Source of the DNA: Thermoleophilia bacterium
GTDB lineage: Bacteria; Actinomycetota; Thermoleophilia; Miltoncostaeales; Miltoncostaeaceae
Direction: 5' to 3'
DNA length: 53,382 nucleotides
Assembly (NCBI GenBank): GCA_025455865.1
Contig: JALOLS010000002.1
Coordinates: 1 to 53,382 of the forward strand
This document shows, one piece after another, positions 33,051-41,668 of the stretch; positions within the stretch are counted from its first letter, which is position 1, and the number at the start of each line of letters is the position of its first letter. Below the pieces are notes generated by a model. It did no database searches. It worked only from the letters and a program-made list of their open reading frames with translations, and was not told where the DNA came from. Both the position numbers and the translations under genes were made by a program.

Positions 33051-33674
33051 GTGCGCATCGGGGTGGTCGGCGACACCCACGTGGGCGAGGCCCTCCCCGC
33101 CCTGCCCGCCGAGGTGCTGGACCGCCTGGCCGGGGTGGACCTGGTGCTCCACGCCGGCGACCTCACCGAGCCCGGGGTCCTGCGCGATCTGGGGGCGCTC
33201 GGCCCGGTCGTCGCCGTGCAGGGCGACCACGACCGCGACGCCGGGATCGACCTGCCGGTGGCCCGCACCGTGCGGGTCGGCGGCGCCCGGATCGGGCTCA
33301 CCCACGGCCGGCGCAGCCGCCTGGTCGAGATCCCGGCCGCCGCGCTCACCCTGGCCCGCGGCCGCATCACGCTGCTCGGCTTCCACCGGGCCATGCGCCG
33401 GCGCTTCGGGGCGGTCGACTGCGTGGTCTACGGCCACCTGCACCTGCCCTTCCGGGGCCGGCTGGATGGGGTCGACTTCTTCTCGCCGGGCGCCGTGTAC
33501 GTGCCGGAGTCGCAGGCCGGCTACCACGCCGACTCGCTGCGGGGGCGCGCCTACATGCGCTTCCGGCGCATGCTCCCGGAGGCCGCCCGGCAGCCGAGCG
33601 TGGGCGTGATCGAGGTGCGCCCATCCGGCCTCGCCTACCGCGTCATCCCGCTGGAGACGGGGGGCGGCCGGTGA
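33051..33674 (+). CDS. YfcE/MJ0936-like metallophosphoesterase
   Basis: 207 residues. The calcineurin-like phosphodiesterase motifs appear in order: GDTHVGE, HAGDLTE, GDHD, THGRR and VYGHLHLP, enough for a di-metal centre. GDHD replaces the more usual GNxD of YfcE. Cytoplasmic; the substrate, likely a phosphodiester, is unknown. GTG 33051 is placed directly before VRIGVVGDTH. Its stop overlaps the next gene (GTGA). Confidence 0.88.
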   Translation: MRIGVVGDTHVGEALPALPAEVLDRLAGVDLVLHAGDLTEPGVLRDLGALGPVVAVQGDHDRDAGIDLPVARTVRVGGARIGLTHGRRSRLVEIPAAALTLARGRITLLGFHRAMRRRFGAVDCVVYGHLHLPFRGRLDGVDFFSPGAVYVPESQAGYHADSLRGRAYMRFRRMLPEAARQPSVGVIEVRPSGLAYRVIPLETGGGR

Positions 33675-34864
33675 GCCCGGACCGCGAGGGCACGCTGCGC
33701 CAGGTCGAGGAGTTCTTCCTGCGCAGCGGCGTCCCGCACCTGTCGGCCCGCTACGACGCCCGGGAGGACACCCTGACCCGGGCCCGCACCAGCCTGCTGG
33801 TGCTGATGGTGCTGGGCATCACCCTGGCCGTGCGGCCGGACTGGCCCTTCTGGGCCCGCCTGACCGCGGCGGTGGCCGGGGTGGTCGCGATCCTCGGCCT
33901 GATCGCGCTGATCAACATCCTGCGCGGCCGGCCGCCCCTGGTCCGCCCCGAGCGGGTGAGCTTCCTGGAGGCCGGGGCCATCGTGCTCGCGCCCGCCGCC
34001 ATCGACCTCGCCATCGGCGACCGGCCCCTGCGGGCGGCCGTCGTCGCCGTGGTGTCCGTCGTGGCCGCGGCGCTCTTCTACGCGCTCACCTCCCTCGGGG
34101 TGGTCGCGATGTTCCTGGGCCTGGGGCGCAGGCTGCTCCAGGGCCTGGCCGACACCGGGTCCATCGCGCTCCGGGCGATGCCGCCGATGCTCGCGGTGCT
34201 GCTGTTCCTGTTCCTGGCCACCGAGGTGTGGCAGGCGTTCGGGCTGGTCGAGGGCTGGCGGTTCGGCGGCATCCTGGTCCTGTTCGCGCTGCTGTCGGCC
34301 CTGTTCCTGCTCACCGGGCTGCGCAAGGAGCGCGACGCGTTCCGCAGCCCCGATCCGGCGCGTCTGCGCGAGCGGGCCGGCCACACGCCGGCCGCGCCCC
34401 TGGTGGCCGCCGGGGTCGTCCCGGCCACCCCGCCCCTCTCGCGCATCGCGCGCCTGAACGTCGTCGCGGCCCTGCTCGCGTCGCTGGGTGCGCGGGTGAT
34501 CGCGGTGGGCGTGGCCATCGCCGCGTTCTTCGTGGTGTTCGGCCTGCTCGCGGTGGACCGCGCGCTCACCGCCGAGTGGACCGGCGAGGCGAGCCCCAAC
34601 GTGCTGCTGGCGGTGTCGATCTCGGGGCGGGAGGTGGTGCTCTCCGAGGCGCTGGTCCGCGTGTCGCTGCTGCTCGGGGGGTTCGCCGCCCTCTACTTCT
34701 CGGTCGTCGCGATCTCCGAGCAGCGGAACCGCGAGGAGTTCCTCGAGGACGAGATCGAGCGCATCTCCCGCGTGATGGCGGCCTGGGCCTACTACCGGGG
34801 GGCGCTGCCCGACGCCGTCGCCCCCCGACCGCTCCCCGCCCCGGGCGTCCGGGAGGGGGGCTAG
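33671..34864 (+). CDS. Multi-pass membrane protein of unknown function
   Basis: 397 residues. The soluble start is SPDREGTLRQVEEFFLRSGVPHL. About eight hydrophobic segments follow, with a central basic/Pro-rich cytoplasmic loop (about 215-260) and a charged amphipathic helix near the C-terminus (EEFLEDEIERISRVMAAW). No transporter signature recognised. Coupled to the phosphoesterase gene by GTGA. Confidence 0.75.
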   Translation: MSPDREGTLRQVEEFFLRSGVPHLSARYDAREDTLTRARTSLLVLMVLGITLAVRPDWPFWARLTAAVAGVVAILGLIALINILRGRPPLVRPERVSFLEAGAIVLAPAAIDLAIGDRPLRAAVVAVVSVVAAALFYALTSLGVVAMFLGLGRRLLQGLADTGSIALRAMPPMLAVLLFLFLATEVWQAFGLVEGWRFGGILVLFALLSALFLLTGLRKERDAFRSPDPARLRERAGHTPAAPLVAAGVVPATPPLSRIARLNVVAALLASLGARVIAVGVAIAAFFVVFGLLAVDRALTAEWTGEASPNVLLAVSISGREVVLSEALVRVSLLLGGFAALYFSVVAISEQRNREEFLEDEIERISRVMAAWAYYRGALPDAVAPRPLPAPGVREGG

Positions 34865-34885
34865 CCTTCCCGGCATCGGTCCGGC

Positions 34886-34913
34886 TTGCCTACCGGCGAA
34901 AGCCTCCTACACT
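34886..34913 (+). promoter_or_regulatory. Promoter of the small gene at 34973
   Basis: TTGCCT (34886-34891) and TACACT (34908-34913) are separated by 16 bases, a good housekeeping-type promoter. It lies in the 108-base gap after the membrane-protein gene and implies a leader of about 52 bases. Confidence 0.55.
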
Positions 34914-34972
34914 GGTAAGAGCCCGGGCCCGGCAGGGTCCCGCCCCCCGACGAACCGGAGCGTCCAGGGAAC

Positions 34973-35197
34973 ATGACCGCCGACCTCGCCTACGCCTTCC
35001 GCACCCCCGAGCAGGACCTCGGTCGGGCCGTGGCCGACTACCTCGCCGTCTCGCGGGGCGCGCACCTGTACTCCGACGCCGACGCGCACGCGGCGGCCGA
35101 GCAGCGGGCGTGGGACCGGCTCCAGGCGCTCCGGGCGCGGAGCGCGGGCAGGCAGCCCGCGGCCACCCCCGAGACCGCGGGGGCCGCCGCCGAGTAG
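34973..35197 (+). CDS. Small hypothetical protein
   Basis: 74 residues, mostly helical and Ala-rich (DLGRAVADYLAVSRGAHLYSDADAHAA split by a polar turn), with a low-complexity end. CAGGGAAC precedes ATG 34973, and a recognisable promoter lies upstream. No family recognised. It converges on the sensor kinase gene 14 bases later. Confidence 0.6.
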   Translation: MTADLAYAFRTPEQDLGRAVADYLAVSRGAHLYSDADAHAAAEQRAWDRLQALRARSAGRQPAATPETAGAAAE

Positions 35198-35211
35198 GGC
35201 GGCGCCCGGGC

Positions 35212-37959
35212 TCAGGCCCGCGGCTCGGCCGTCCCGCCGAAGCCGGACGTGTCGAGCTCGACGACGACGGTGCATCCCTGGCCGGCGGCCGACTCGATCT
35301 GGAGCTCGCCGCCGAGCAGGGCCACCCGCTCGCTGATGCCGACCAGGCCGAGCCGGCGCGTGGGGGCGTCGGGGTCGAACCCCCGGCCGTTGTCCTCGAC
35401 CATGACCCGCACCCGGCCGCCGTGGCGGCGGGCCATCACGCTCACCGCCGTGGCCCCCGAGTGCCGGGCCACGTTGGTGAGCGCCTCCTGCACGACGCGG
35501 AACAGCGTGATCTGGACCGCCTCGGGCAGGTCCGCGGGCAGGTCCTCCAGCGACACGTCGACCTCGATGGGCGCGCTCTCGCGCAGGCGGTCGGCCTGGC
35601 GCTCCAGCGCGCTGGCCAGGCCGTGCTCGTGCAGCCCGGACGGCCGCAGCCGGGTCGCCAGGTCCCGGAGCCCGACGCTGGCGGCGTTGACCGCCCGGCG
35701 CAGCTCGGCCAGGCGCTCGCGCCCCGGGGCGTCGTCCACGTGGCCCTCGAGCGCCCGCAGGTGGAGCGCGATCGCGGTGAGGACCTGCCCGGCCTCGTCG
35801 TGCAGCTCCCGGGCGACCCGGGCCCGCTCGGCCTCCTGCGCCTCGATCGCCCGCCTGAGCCCCTCGGCGGCCGCGCGCTCGCGCACCCGGGCGGCCTGCA
35901 CCGCGGCGGAGGCCAGCAGCCGCTCGCGCTCGGCCGCGAACGTGCGGGCGTTGGCCACCGCGACGGCCGCCTGGGCGGCCAGCGTCTCGGCCAGCCGCTC
36001 GTCGTCGGAGGTGAACGGCCCGCCCACCTTGTCGGTGAGGTAGAGGTTGCCGAAGACCTCGTCGCCCAGGGTGATCGGCACCCCGAGGAACGAGGCCATC
36101 TGGGGGTGGCCGGCCGGGAAGCCGCTCGAGGCCGGATGGCCGCCGATCCGCTCCACCCGCAGCGGTCGCGGATGCTCGATCAGCAGGCCGAGCAGCCCGC
36201 CCCCGTGCGGCGGCTCCCCGATGCGCGCGGCGGCGTCCTCATCGAGCCCGCTCCACAGGAACCGGGCCAGATGCGAGCCGTCGCCCGAGAGCACGCCGAG
36301 CGCCGCGTAGCGCGCCCCGAGCACCGCGCGGGCGGTCTCCAGCAGGCGCTGGAGCACGGTCTCGAGGTCCAGGCCGCTCGCGATGGTGATGCCGCTCTCG
36401 ACCAGGGCGGCCATGCGCGAGCGTGACTCGGCCTTGGCGATGGCGATCTCGGCCAGCCGGGCGAAGTGGGCCAGCCGCGGGGCGGCGTCGGGCGGGAGCG
36501 CGCGCGGGGCGTGGGCGCTCGCGCAGATGGCCCCCCAGGGCTCCTGGAAGGCGGTGATGAGGACCGCCACGGCGGCCGGCGGCCCGGGGTCGGGGGCGCT
36601 CGCCGTCCCGCCCGTGCGGCGGGCCTGCAGGGCCAGCGCGGCGGGCACGGCCCCGGTCTCGCCCGGCGCCTCGGTGCCCCAGGCGCCCAGGCGTCCCGTG
36701 CCCCCGCCGGGGGTGAAGCGGAGGACCTGCCCGAGGTCGGCGTCCAGCAGGCGCGCGGCCTCCTCGGCGATCAGCTCCGCGAGCTCGTCGGTGTCGCCGC
36801 CGCTCGCCACCAGCGCGGCCACCCGGAGCAGCGCCGACTCCTCCGCCTCGCGGTCGCGCAGCGCCCGCTCCAGGCGCGCCCGGGCGGACAGGTCGCGCAC
36901 GGTGGCCACGTGACCGCCGAGCGCCCCGGCCGGATCGACGAGCGGGGCCACCCGCACCACCGCGGGCAGCCGTGAGCCGTCGCCGCGCACCAGGCCGACG
37001 GTGACCTCCCGGGGGCCGGCGGCGTGCCCGCCGCTCATCCCGTGGCCGACCAGCGGGGAGCGGTCGGCCGGCCAGAACGGATACGGCGGGACGGCCCCCA
37101 CCACACGGTCGCGCGACAGGCCCACGGCGTCCAGGAACCGCTCGCTCGCGTGGACGACGGCCTGCCGGCGGTCCAGCACCAGCAGCCCGTCCTGGGCCGC
37201 CTCCCGCAGCGCCGCGAGCTCGGCCCGGTCGTGACGGGCCGCCTCGCGCTCGTGGGCGCCGGCGAGCGCGGCGGCGGCGAGGTCGGCGAGGTCGGCGAGC
37301 ACCTGCTCCGCCCCGGGGGCCAGGCCGGCGCCGTCGGCGGCGGCGCACACCAGCACCCCCCACGGGTCCGGCGGGGGGCCGAGGGGGGCGGCGATCACGG
37401 TGCCGCCCGCCGGGTCGGCCAGGCGCACGGCGCCGCCCGTCTCGCGCACCCGCCGCGCGGCGTCGTCGGGCAGCGGCACGGCCGCGCCGGCCCCCGCGCT
37501 CCAGCGGGCGACCTCGCCCATGCCCCCGGCCAGCCGGACCACCGCGGCCCGGTCGGCGCCGGTGAGCCGCGCCGCCTGCTCGGCCACCAGGTGGGCCAGC
37601 TGCCGCTCGCCGGCCCCCCCGGAGGGCGCCGGGCGCCGCCCGCCGGGCCGCGGGTGCAGGGAGACCGTGACCAGGTCCCCCGCCGGCACCGCGCGGAGGT
37701 CGAGCCCGTCCTCGCGGCCCTCCCAGGCCCGGCCGGCGGCGGCGGCCGCGAGCAGCGCGGTGCGGGTGGCCGGGGCGTCGAGGATGCCCGGCCGCGCCTG
37801 GAGCAGTGCGGCGGCGCCCGGGCTCGCCGCCAGCGGCTCCAGGCCCACCGGCTCGCCGGCCTCGTCGCGCGCCACCCGGAGCACGGCCACCCGCTCGCTC
37901 ACCGCGGCGAGCACGCCGGCCACCGGGTCGGTGGCCGCGGAGGGCGGGGAGGGCGACAT
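35212..37959 (-). CDS. Multi-sensor histidine kinase with DevS-like heme GAF domain
   Basis: 915 residues, no transmembrane segment, so a soluble sensor. Order: N-terminal PAS/GAF-like region (about 1-235), PAS (about 250-360), a GAF (about 375-510), a DevS/DosT-type GAF (about 520-675), HisKA_3 with phospho-acceptor His720 (ARELHDEAGQ) and HATPase_c (EALTNVARHS, EDNGRGFD). The fourth sensor segment matches mycobacterial DevS: GLLIEHPRPLR, HPASSGFPAGHPQM, FLGVPI and GNLYLTDK. His618 and Tyr640 fall where DevS has heme-ligand His149 and distal Tyr171. It should bind heme and sense O2, NO or CO (inference). ATG 37959 has GGGAG upstream. A NarL regulator lies 1.5 kb away. Confidence 0.92.
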   Translation of the reverse strand: MSPSPPSAATDPVAGVLAAVSERVAVLRVARDEAGEPVGLEPLAASPGAAALLQARPGILDAPATRTALLAAAAAGRAWEGREDGLDLRAVPAGDLVTVSLHPRPGGRRPAPSGGAGERQLAHLVAEQAARLTGADRAAVVRLAGGMGEVARWSAGAGAAVPLPDDAARRVRETGGAVRLADPAGGTVIAAPLGPPPDPWGVLVCAAADGAGLAPGAEQVLADLADLAAAALAGAHEREAARHDRAELAALREAAQDGLLVLDRRQAVVHASERFLDAVGLSRDRVVGAVPPYPFWPADRSPLVGHGMSGGHAAGPREVTVGLVRGDGSRLPAVVRVAPLVDPAGALGGHVATVRDLSARARLERALRDREAEESALLRVAALVASGGDTDELAELIAEEAARLLDADLGQVLRFTPGGGTGRLGAWGTEAPGETGAVPAALALQARRTGGTASAPDPGPPAAVAVLITAFQEPWGAICASAHAPRALPPDAAPRLAHFARLAEIAIAKAESRSRMAALVESGITIASGLDLETVLQRLLETARAVLGARYAALGVLSGDGSHLARFLWSGLDEDAAARIGEPPHGGGLLGLLIEHPRPLRVERIGGHPASSGFPAGHPQMASFLGVPITLGDEVFGNLYLTDKVGGPFTSDDERLAETLAAQAAVAVANARTFAAERERLLASAAVQAARVRERAAAEGLRRAIEAQEAERARVARELHDEAGQVLTAIALHLRALEGHVDDAPGRERLAELRRAVNAASVGLRDLATRLRPSGLHEHGLASALERQADRLRESAPIEVDVSLEDLPADLPEAVQITLFRVVQEALTNVARHSGATAVSVMARRHGGRVRVMVEDNGRGFDPDAPTRRLGLVGISERVALLGGELQIESAAGQGCTVVVELDTSGFGGTAEPRA

Positions 37960-38004
37960 GTCGGGAGTCTCCCACTCGCGCGCGGCCCTGTCCGGGCGGC
38001 CATC

Positions 38005-39366
38005 GTGGTGGCACGGTTCGGGGTGGTGCCCCCCCGGACCGCCACCGGCCTTCGCGCCTTCCGCCGCGACCCGCTCGCCGCCCTCGAGGCCGCGGCGGCC
38101 GACGGCGAGGAGGTCGTGCGCCGGCGCGCCGGGCCGCTCCGGGTCGCCATGGCGACGACCCCGGCGGCGGCGACCGAGCTCCTGGTGGCGAACGCGGGGG
38201 CGCTGGACAAGGGCCTGGGGCTCGAACGGGCGCGCCTGCTGATCGGTGACGGGCTGCTCACCGCCGGCACGCCGGTGCACGACGCGCACCTGGCCGAGGT
38301 CCGGCCGGCGCTGCGCCGCGGCGCGGTCGCCGGGCACGCCGGCCGCATGGCGGCGCTGGCCGGCGCCTGTGCGGCCCGGCTGCCGGAGGGCGAGCCGGCC
38401 GACCTGGCGGCCGAGAGCGCCCGCCTGGCCCTGGCCACCGCCGGCCTCACCCTGTTCGGGGCCGACCTCGACGCCCACGCCGCCGACGTGGGCGGGGCGC
38501 TCGCGGAGGCCCTGGACTTCTTCGACCGCCCGTCGCTCCTGGTCACCGACCTGGCGGCGCGGCTGCCCCTCCCGGCCGGCCGGCGGTTCCGGGCCGCGCG
38601 CGGGCGGCTCGACGCCACCGTGGCCGGGCTGGTGGCCGGCCGGGTCGCCGGGGCGCCCGGTGACGACCTGCTCGGCCGGCTCATCCGCGCCCGGGAGGCG
38701 GGACGGCTGGACGACCGGGCGGTCCGCGACGAGGTGCTCACCCTGCTCCTCGCCGGCCACGAGACCGTCGCGAACGCCCTGGCCTGGGCGCTCGCGCTGC
38801 TGGCCCACGACCCGGCCGCGCAGACCCGGCTGCACGCCGAGGTGGACGCGGTCCTGGGCGGCCGGCCGCCGGGAGCGGCCGACCTGGCGCACCTGCCGTG
38901 GACGCGCGCGGTGCTGCTCGAGGCCATGCGGCTCTATCCGCCGGCCTGGCTCATCGGGCGGCGGGTCCGGCGGCCGGTGGTGGTGCGCGGCACGCCGCTT
39001 GCGCCCGGCACGCTCGCGCTGGTGCCCCTCTGGGTGCTCCATCGCGACCCGCGCGCGGTGCCGGAGCCCGGCCGCTTCCTGCCCGGCCGGTTCGTGGCGG
39101 GCGACGACCCGCCGCCGCCCGGGCCGGGCTACCTGCCGTTCGGCGCCGGGCCCCGCCGCTGCGTGGGCCAGGCGTTCGCGCTCCAGGAGGGGGTCATCGC
39201 CCTGGCGACGCTCGCGGCCCGCCGGGAGTTCCGCCCCGCCGGGCCGATGCCCCGGCCGCTTCCGCGCATCACCCTGCGACCCGAGGGCGGCATGCCGCTC
39301 CTGGCCGTCCCGCGGGCCGCGGGCCTTCGGGCTTCCCGCAGGGACGATCAGCGGCCCCCCCGATGA
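38005..39366 (+). CDS. Cytochrome P450
   Basis: 453 residues. A heme-thiolate monooxygenase: I-helix oxygen motif AGHET (250-254), ExxR as EAMR (306-309), and Cys-ligand loop FGAGPRRCVG with Cys386. LYPPAWLIGRRV after ExxR resembles CYP families acting on fatty acids or terpenoids, but the substrate is not readable. The start at GTG 38005 (next GTG 38008) is chosen from the divergent gap; no Shine-Dalgarno is seen. It lies between the kinase and the response regulator. Confidence 0.93.
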   Translation: MVARFGVVPPRTATGLRAFRRDPLAALEAAAADGEEVVRRRAGPLRVAMATTPAAATELLVANAGALDKGLGLERARLLIGDGLLTAGTPVHDAHLAEVRPALRRGAVAGHAGRMAALAGACAARLPEGEPADLAAESARLALATAGLTLFGADLDAHAADVGGALAEALDFFDRPSLLVTDLAARLPLPAGRRFRAARGRLDATVAGLVAGRVAGAPGDDLLGRLIRAREAGRLDDRAVRDEVLTLLLAGHETVANALAWALALLAHDPAAQTRLHAEVDAVLGGRPPGAADLAHLPWTRAVLLEAMRLYPPAWLIGRRVRRPVVVRGTPLAPGTLALVPLWVLHRDPRAVPEPGRFLPGRFVAGDDPPPPGPGYLPFGAGPRRCVGQAFALQEGVIALATLAARREFRPAGPMPRPLPRITLRPEGGMPLLAVPRAAGLRASRRDDQRPPR

Positions 39367-39442
39367 TCCACCCCCCGGGCGGGGGCAGTCTCGGCGGTGT
39401 CCCCCGGTACGCCCGCGGGGGGGCGGCCACGGAGGTGACCAG

Positions 39443-40096
39443 ATGGCCCGGAACGGAAAGCTCAGGGTGCTCGTCGTCGACGACCACGCCGTGCTGCGCA
39501 CCGGGCTCTGCCTGCTGCTCGAGAGCGAGGGCGACATGGTCTGCGGGGGCGAGGCCGGGACGGCCGAGGAGGCCCTCGACGTGCTGGACGAGGCGCAGCC
39601 GGACGTCGTGGTCATCGACCTGGAGATGCCGGGCATGGGCGGGCTCGCGGGCATGGCCGAGATCCGCCGGCGCCGCCCGGACATCCCGGTGCTGGTGCTC
39701 TCGATGCACGACCACGCATCCGACGTGCGCCGCGCGTTCGCCGCCGGCGCGGCCGGCTACCTGGTCAAGCACGCGGCCGACCGGGACCTGTTCCAGGCCG
39801 TGCGCGCGGTCGCCCGGGGCGAGAGCTACCTCGACCCGAGCCTGGGGGCCAAGCTCGCCGAGCCGGTGGCGGCCATGAGCGCGGTCCAGTCGCTGTCGGC
39901 CCGCGAGCAGGAGGTCCTGCGCCTGGTGGCCCTCGGGCACACCAACCAGGAGGTCGCCGAGAGCCTCGGGGTGAGCCCCCGCACCGTGGAGAGCCGCCGG
40001 GCCCGCGTGGGCGAGAAGCTCGGCCTGGACTCGCGGGCCGACATGGTCAAGCTGGCGCTCGCGGCCGGCCTGCTGGACGACTACGTCTCGGTGTAG
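39443..40096 (+). CDS. NarL/LuxR-family response regulator
   Basis: 217 residues. The receiver domain has VVDDH (11-15), phospho-acceptor Asp59 (VVVIDLEMPG) and a conserved Lys in YLVKH. The C-terminal LuxR-type helix-turn-helix is LSAREQEVLRLVALGHTNQEVAESLGVS (about 152-180). GGAGGTG lies 6 bases before ATG 39443. Its natural partner is the HisKA_3 kinase at 35212-37959, since HisKA_3 kinases pair with NarL regulators. The P450 in between is a candidate target. Confidence 0.93.
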   Translation: MARNGKLRVLVVDDHAVLRTGLCLLLESEGDMVCGGEAGTAEEALDVLDEAQPDVVVIDLEMPGMGGLAGMAEIRRRRPDIPVLVLSMHDHASDVRRAFAAGAAGYLVKHAADRDLFQAVRAVARGESYLDPSLGAKLAEPVAAMSAVQSLSAREQEVLRLVALGHTNQEVAESLGVSPRTVESRRARVGEKLGLDSRADMVKLALAAGLLDDYVSV

Positions 40097-40109
40097 GCCC
40101 GCGGCCCGT

Positions 40110-40125
40110 CCCTCGGGGACGAGGG
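40110..40125. terminator. Hairpin after the response regulator
   Basis: CCCTCG, loop GGGA, CGAGGG, 14 bases past the stop. A second stem (GGCACCG 40148-40154 with CGGTGCC 40178-40184) follows before the convergent gene. Both lack U-tracts. Confidence 0.45.
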
Positions 40126-40190
40126 TGACCGATCCCGGCTGAGGTACGGCACCGGGGCCCCGGCGCGTCCGGGACCGCGGTGCCAGGGCG

Positions 40191-40892
40191 CTACGGGGTC
40201 ACGACGAAGACGCCGATCGACAGGCCGATGGCCCAGCCGAGCAGCGCGAGCCAGCCGAGGACCCAGCCGGCCCAGCCCATCCCCCCGCCGCCACGGCGGC
40301 CGAGCCACGCGGCGATCGTGCCGATGACCGGGATGATCAGCGCGACGATCCCGGTGACGAGCGCGCCCACGGCCATGCCGGTCGGGCCTCGGACCCCGTG
40401 CGGGGGGCCGGCGATCGCGATGAGGCAGACCACCGCGCCGACCAGGGCGAGCGCTCCGCCGATGAGGCAGAGCATCAGCCCGGTCTCGATGCTCAGGGAC
40501 TCCCCGGCGGTGAAGAGGTCGTCCGCGCGGGCGCCGATGCCGAGCAGGGCCATCGTCGCGAACAGCGCGAAGGCCACCACGGCGCCGACCAGCTTGGCCC
40601 AGGACATGCGGATGAAGGCCAGCGCGATCAGGACCAGGGCGGCGATGCCGCCGATGAAGGCGATGTCGGTGCCGAACTCCCGGGTGATCGTGAAGTTCGT
40701 GCCGACGTCGCCGGAGACCGCGGGCTGGTTCGCCGCGAAGGCCGCGACGATGCCGCCGAGCGCGGCGATCAGGAGGCCGACGCGCGCGATCGCGGAGTTC
40801 TCGCCGGCGCCCCCGGACGCCGGACGCGCTGCGGGAGCCGGGGCCGGGGCGGGAGCCGGGGCCGGGGCGGGGGGCGGGAGGTCGGTGCTCAT
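40191..40892 (-). CDS. DUF4190-like membrane protein with Pro/Ala-rich N-terminus
   Basis: 233 residues. The N-terminal 30 residues are alternating Pro-Ala. About six hydrophobic helices follow. The last pair is joined by a GRRGGGG loop and ends WAIGLSIGVFVVTP, similar to small actinobacterial membrane proteins of the DUF4190/4064 kind (loose resemblance). Function unknown. The neighbour at 40905 is 12 bases upstream on the same strand. Confidence 0.65.
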   Translation of the reverse strand: MSTDLPPPAPAPAPAPAPAPAARPASGGAGENSAIARVGLLIAALGGIVAAFAANQPAVSGDVGTNFTITREFGTDIAFIGGIAALVLIALAFIRMSWAKLVGAVVAFALFATMALLGIGARADDLFTAGESLSIETGLMLCLIGGALALVGAVVCLIAIAGPPHGVRGPTGMAVGALVTGIVALIIPVIGTIAAWLGRRGGGGMGWAGWVLGWLALLGWAIGLSIGVFVVTP

Positions 40893-40904
40893 TGCGGCGG
40901 CATG

Positions 40905-41606
40905 CTACTCACGCTCCCGGCGTCTCGCCGCACGCTCCTCCTCCCGGCGCACCGCCTCGGCGAAGCGCTCGATGATCTCCTCGGGCACCGGCCCCTCGGG
41001 GACGGGCTCCTCCTCGGCCGCGATGATCGGGTTGGTGCCGGTGGTCTCCAGGCCGGGGGCGCCCTCGCCCTCGTCGCCCGCGCCGCCCGGGCCCTCGGGG
41101 CCGCCCTCCGCGGGCGCCTCGCCACCCTCGCCACCCTCGCCCTCGCCCTCGCCGGCCGCGGCCTCGAGCCCCGAGGGGTGCTCGGCGGTGACCGGGCCGG
41201 ACGGCGCGTCGGCCTGGTCGGCCGCCCCGCCATCGGCGTCGTCCGCCTGGGGGTCCGCGGACGGCCCATCGGCGGCGGGCTCGCCGGCCGGGGCGGCCTC
41301 GCCGTCGGCGGGCGCGACCACCGGATGGCTGCCGGTCTCGCTCACCGGCGCGTCCAAGCCCGGCGGCGGCTCGGCCGGCGGCGGCCCGGGCGGGTCCACG
41401 TCGGCGATCTCGGTGCCGTCGCGCTCGATGACCACCCGGTAGCGGTCGGCGTGCGGGGCGTGCACGAACATCAGCCGCCGCCACTCCTCCCGCGCGGCGG
41501 TGCGGGCGGCGTCCTCGCTCCGGAAGCGCCCGAGCTCGCTGCGCTGGGCCGTCGCCGATCCCTCGACCCCGACCACCACCACCGTGTACTTCTTCCGCAG
41601 GCCCAC
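40905..41606 (-). CDS. Acidic protein with N-terminal conserved domain
   Basis: 233 residues. The first 70 (GLRKKYTVVVVGVEGS and ERDGTEIADVDPPG) look folded. The middle is a long Gly/Glu/Pro/Ala low-complexity stretch coded by short 6-9 bp repeats (near 41125-41160). The end is a charged helix (ERFAEAVRREEERAARR). Function unknown. GTG 41606 is supported by GGAG 5 bases upstream. Likely co-transcribed with the membrane protein downstream. Confidence 0.65.
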   Translation of the reverse strand: MGLRKKYTVVVVGVEGSATAQRSELGRFRSEDAARTAAREEWRRLMFVHAPHADRYRVVIERDGTEIADVDPPGPPPAEPPPGLDAPVSETGSHPVVAPADGEAAPAGEPAADGPSADPQADDADGGAADQADAPSGPVTAEHPSGLEAAAGEGEGEGGEGGEAPAEGGPEGPGGAGDEGEGAPGLETTGTNPIIAAEEEPVPEGPVPEEIIERFAEAVRREEERAARRRERE

Positions 41607-41668
41607 GGCGCTCCGCCTCGTCCGACCGGCCGGGCGCACGGTCAAGTGGGCGCCCGCGGCCAGGAAGT

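Noticed and set aside
31575-33674. One 699-codon plus-strand frame spanning fabI to the phosphoesterase
   Set aside because: Only its last 208 codons (from GTG 33051) are a real protein. The front part is out of frame with fabI and Rrf2.
41125-41160. Short CCCTCG-type repeats as a regulatory array
   Set aside because: They are codon repeats for a Gly/Glu linker inside the acidic protein.
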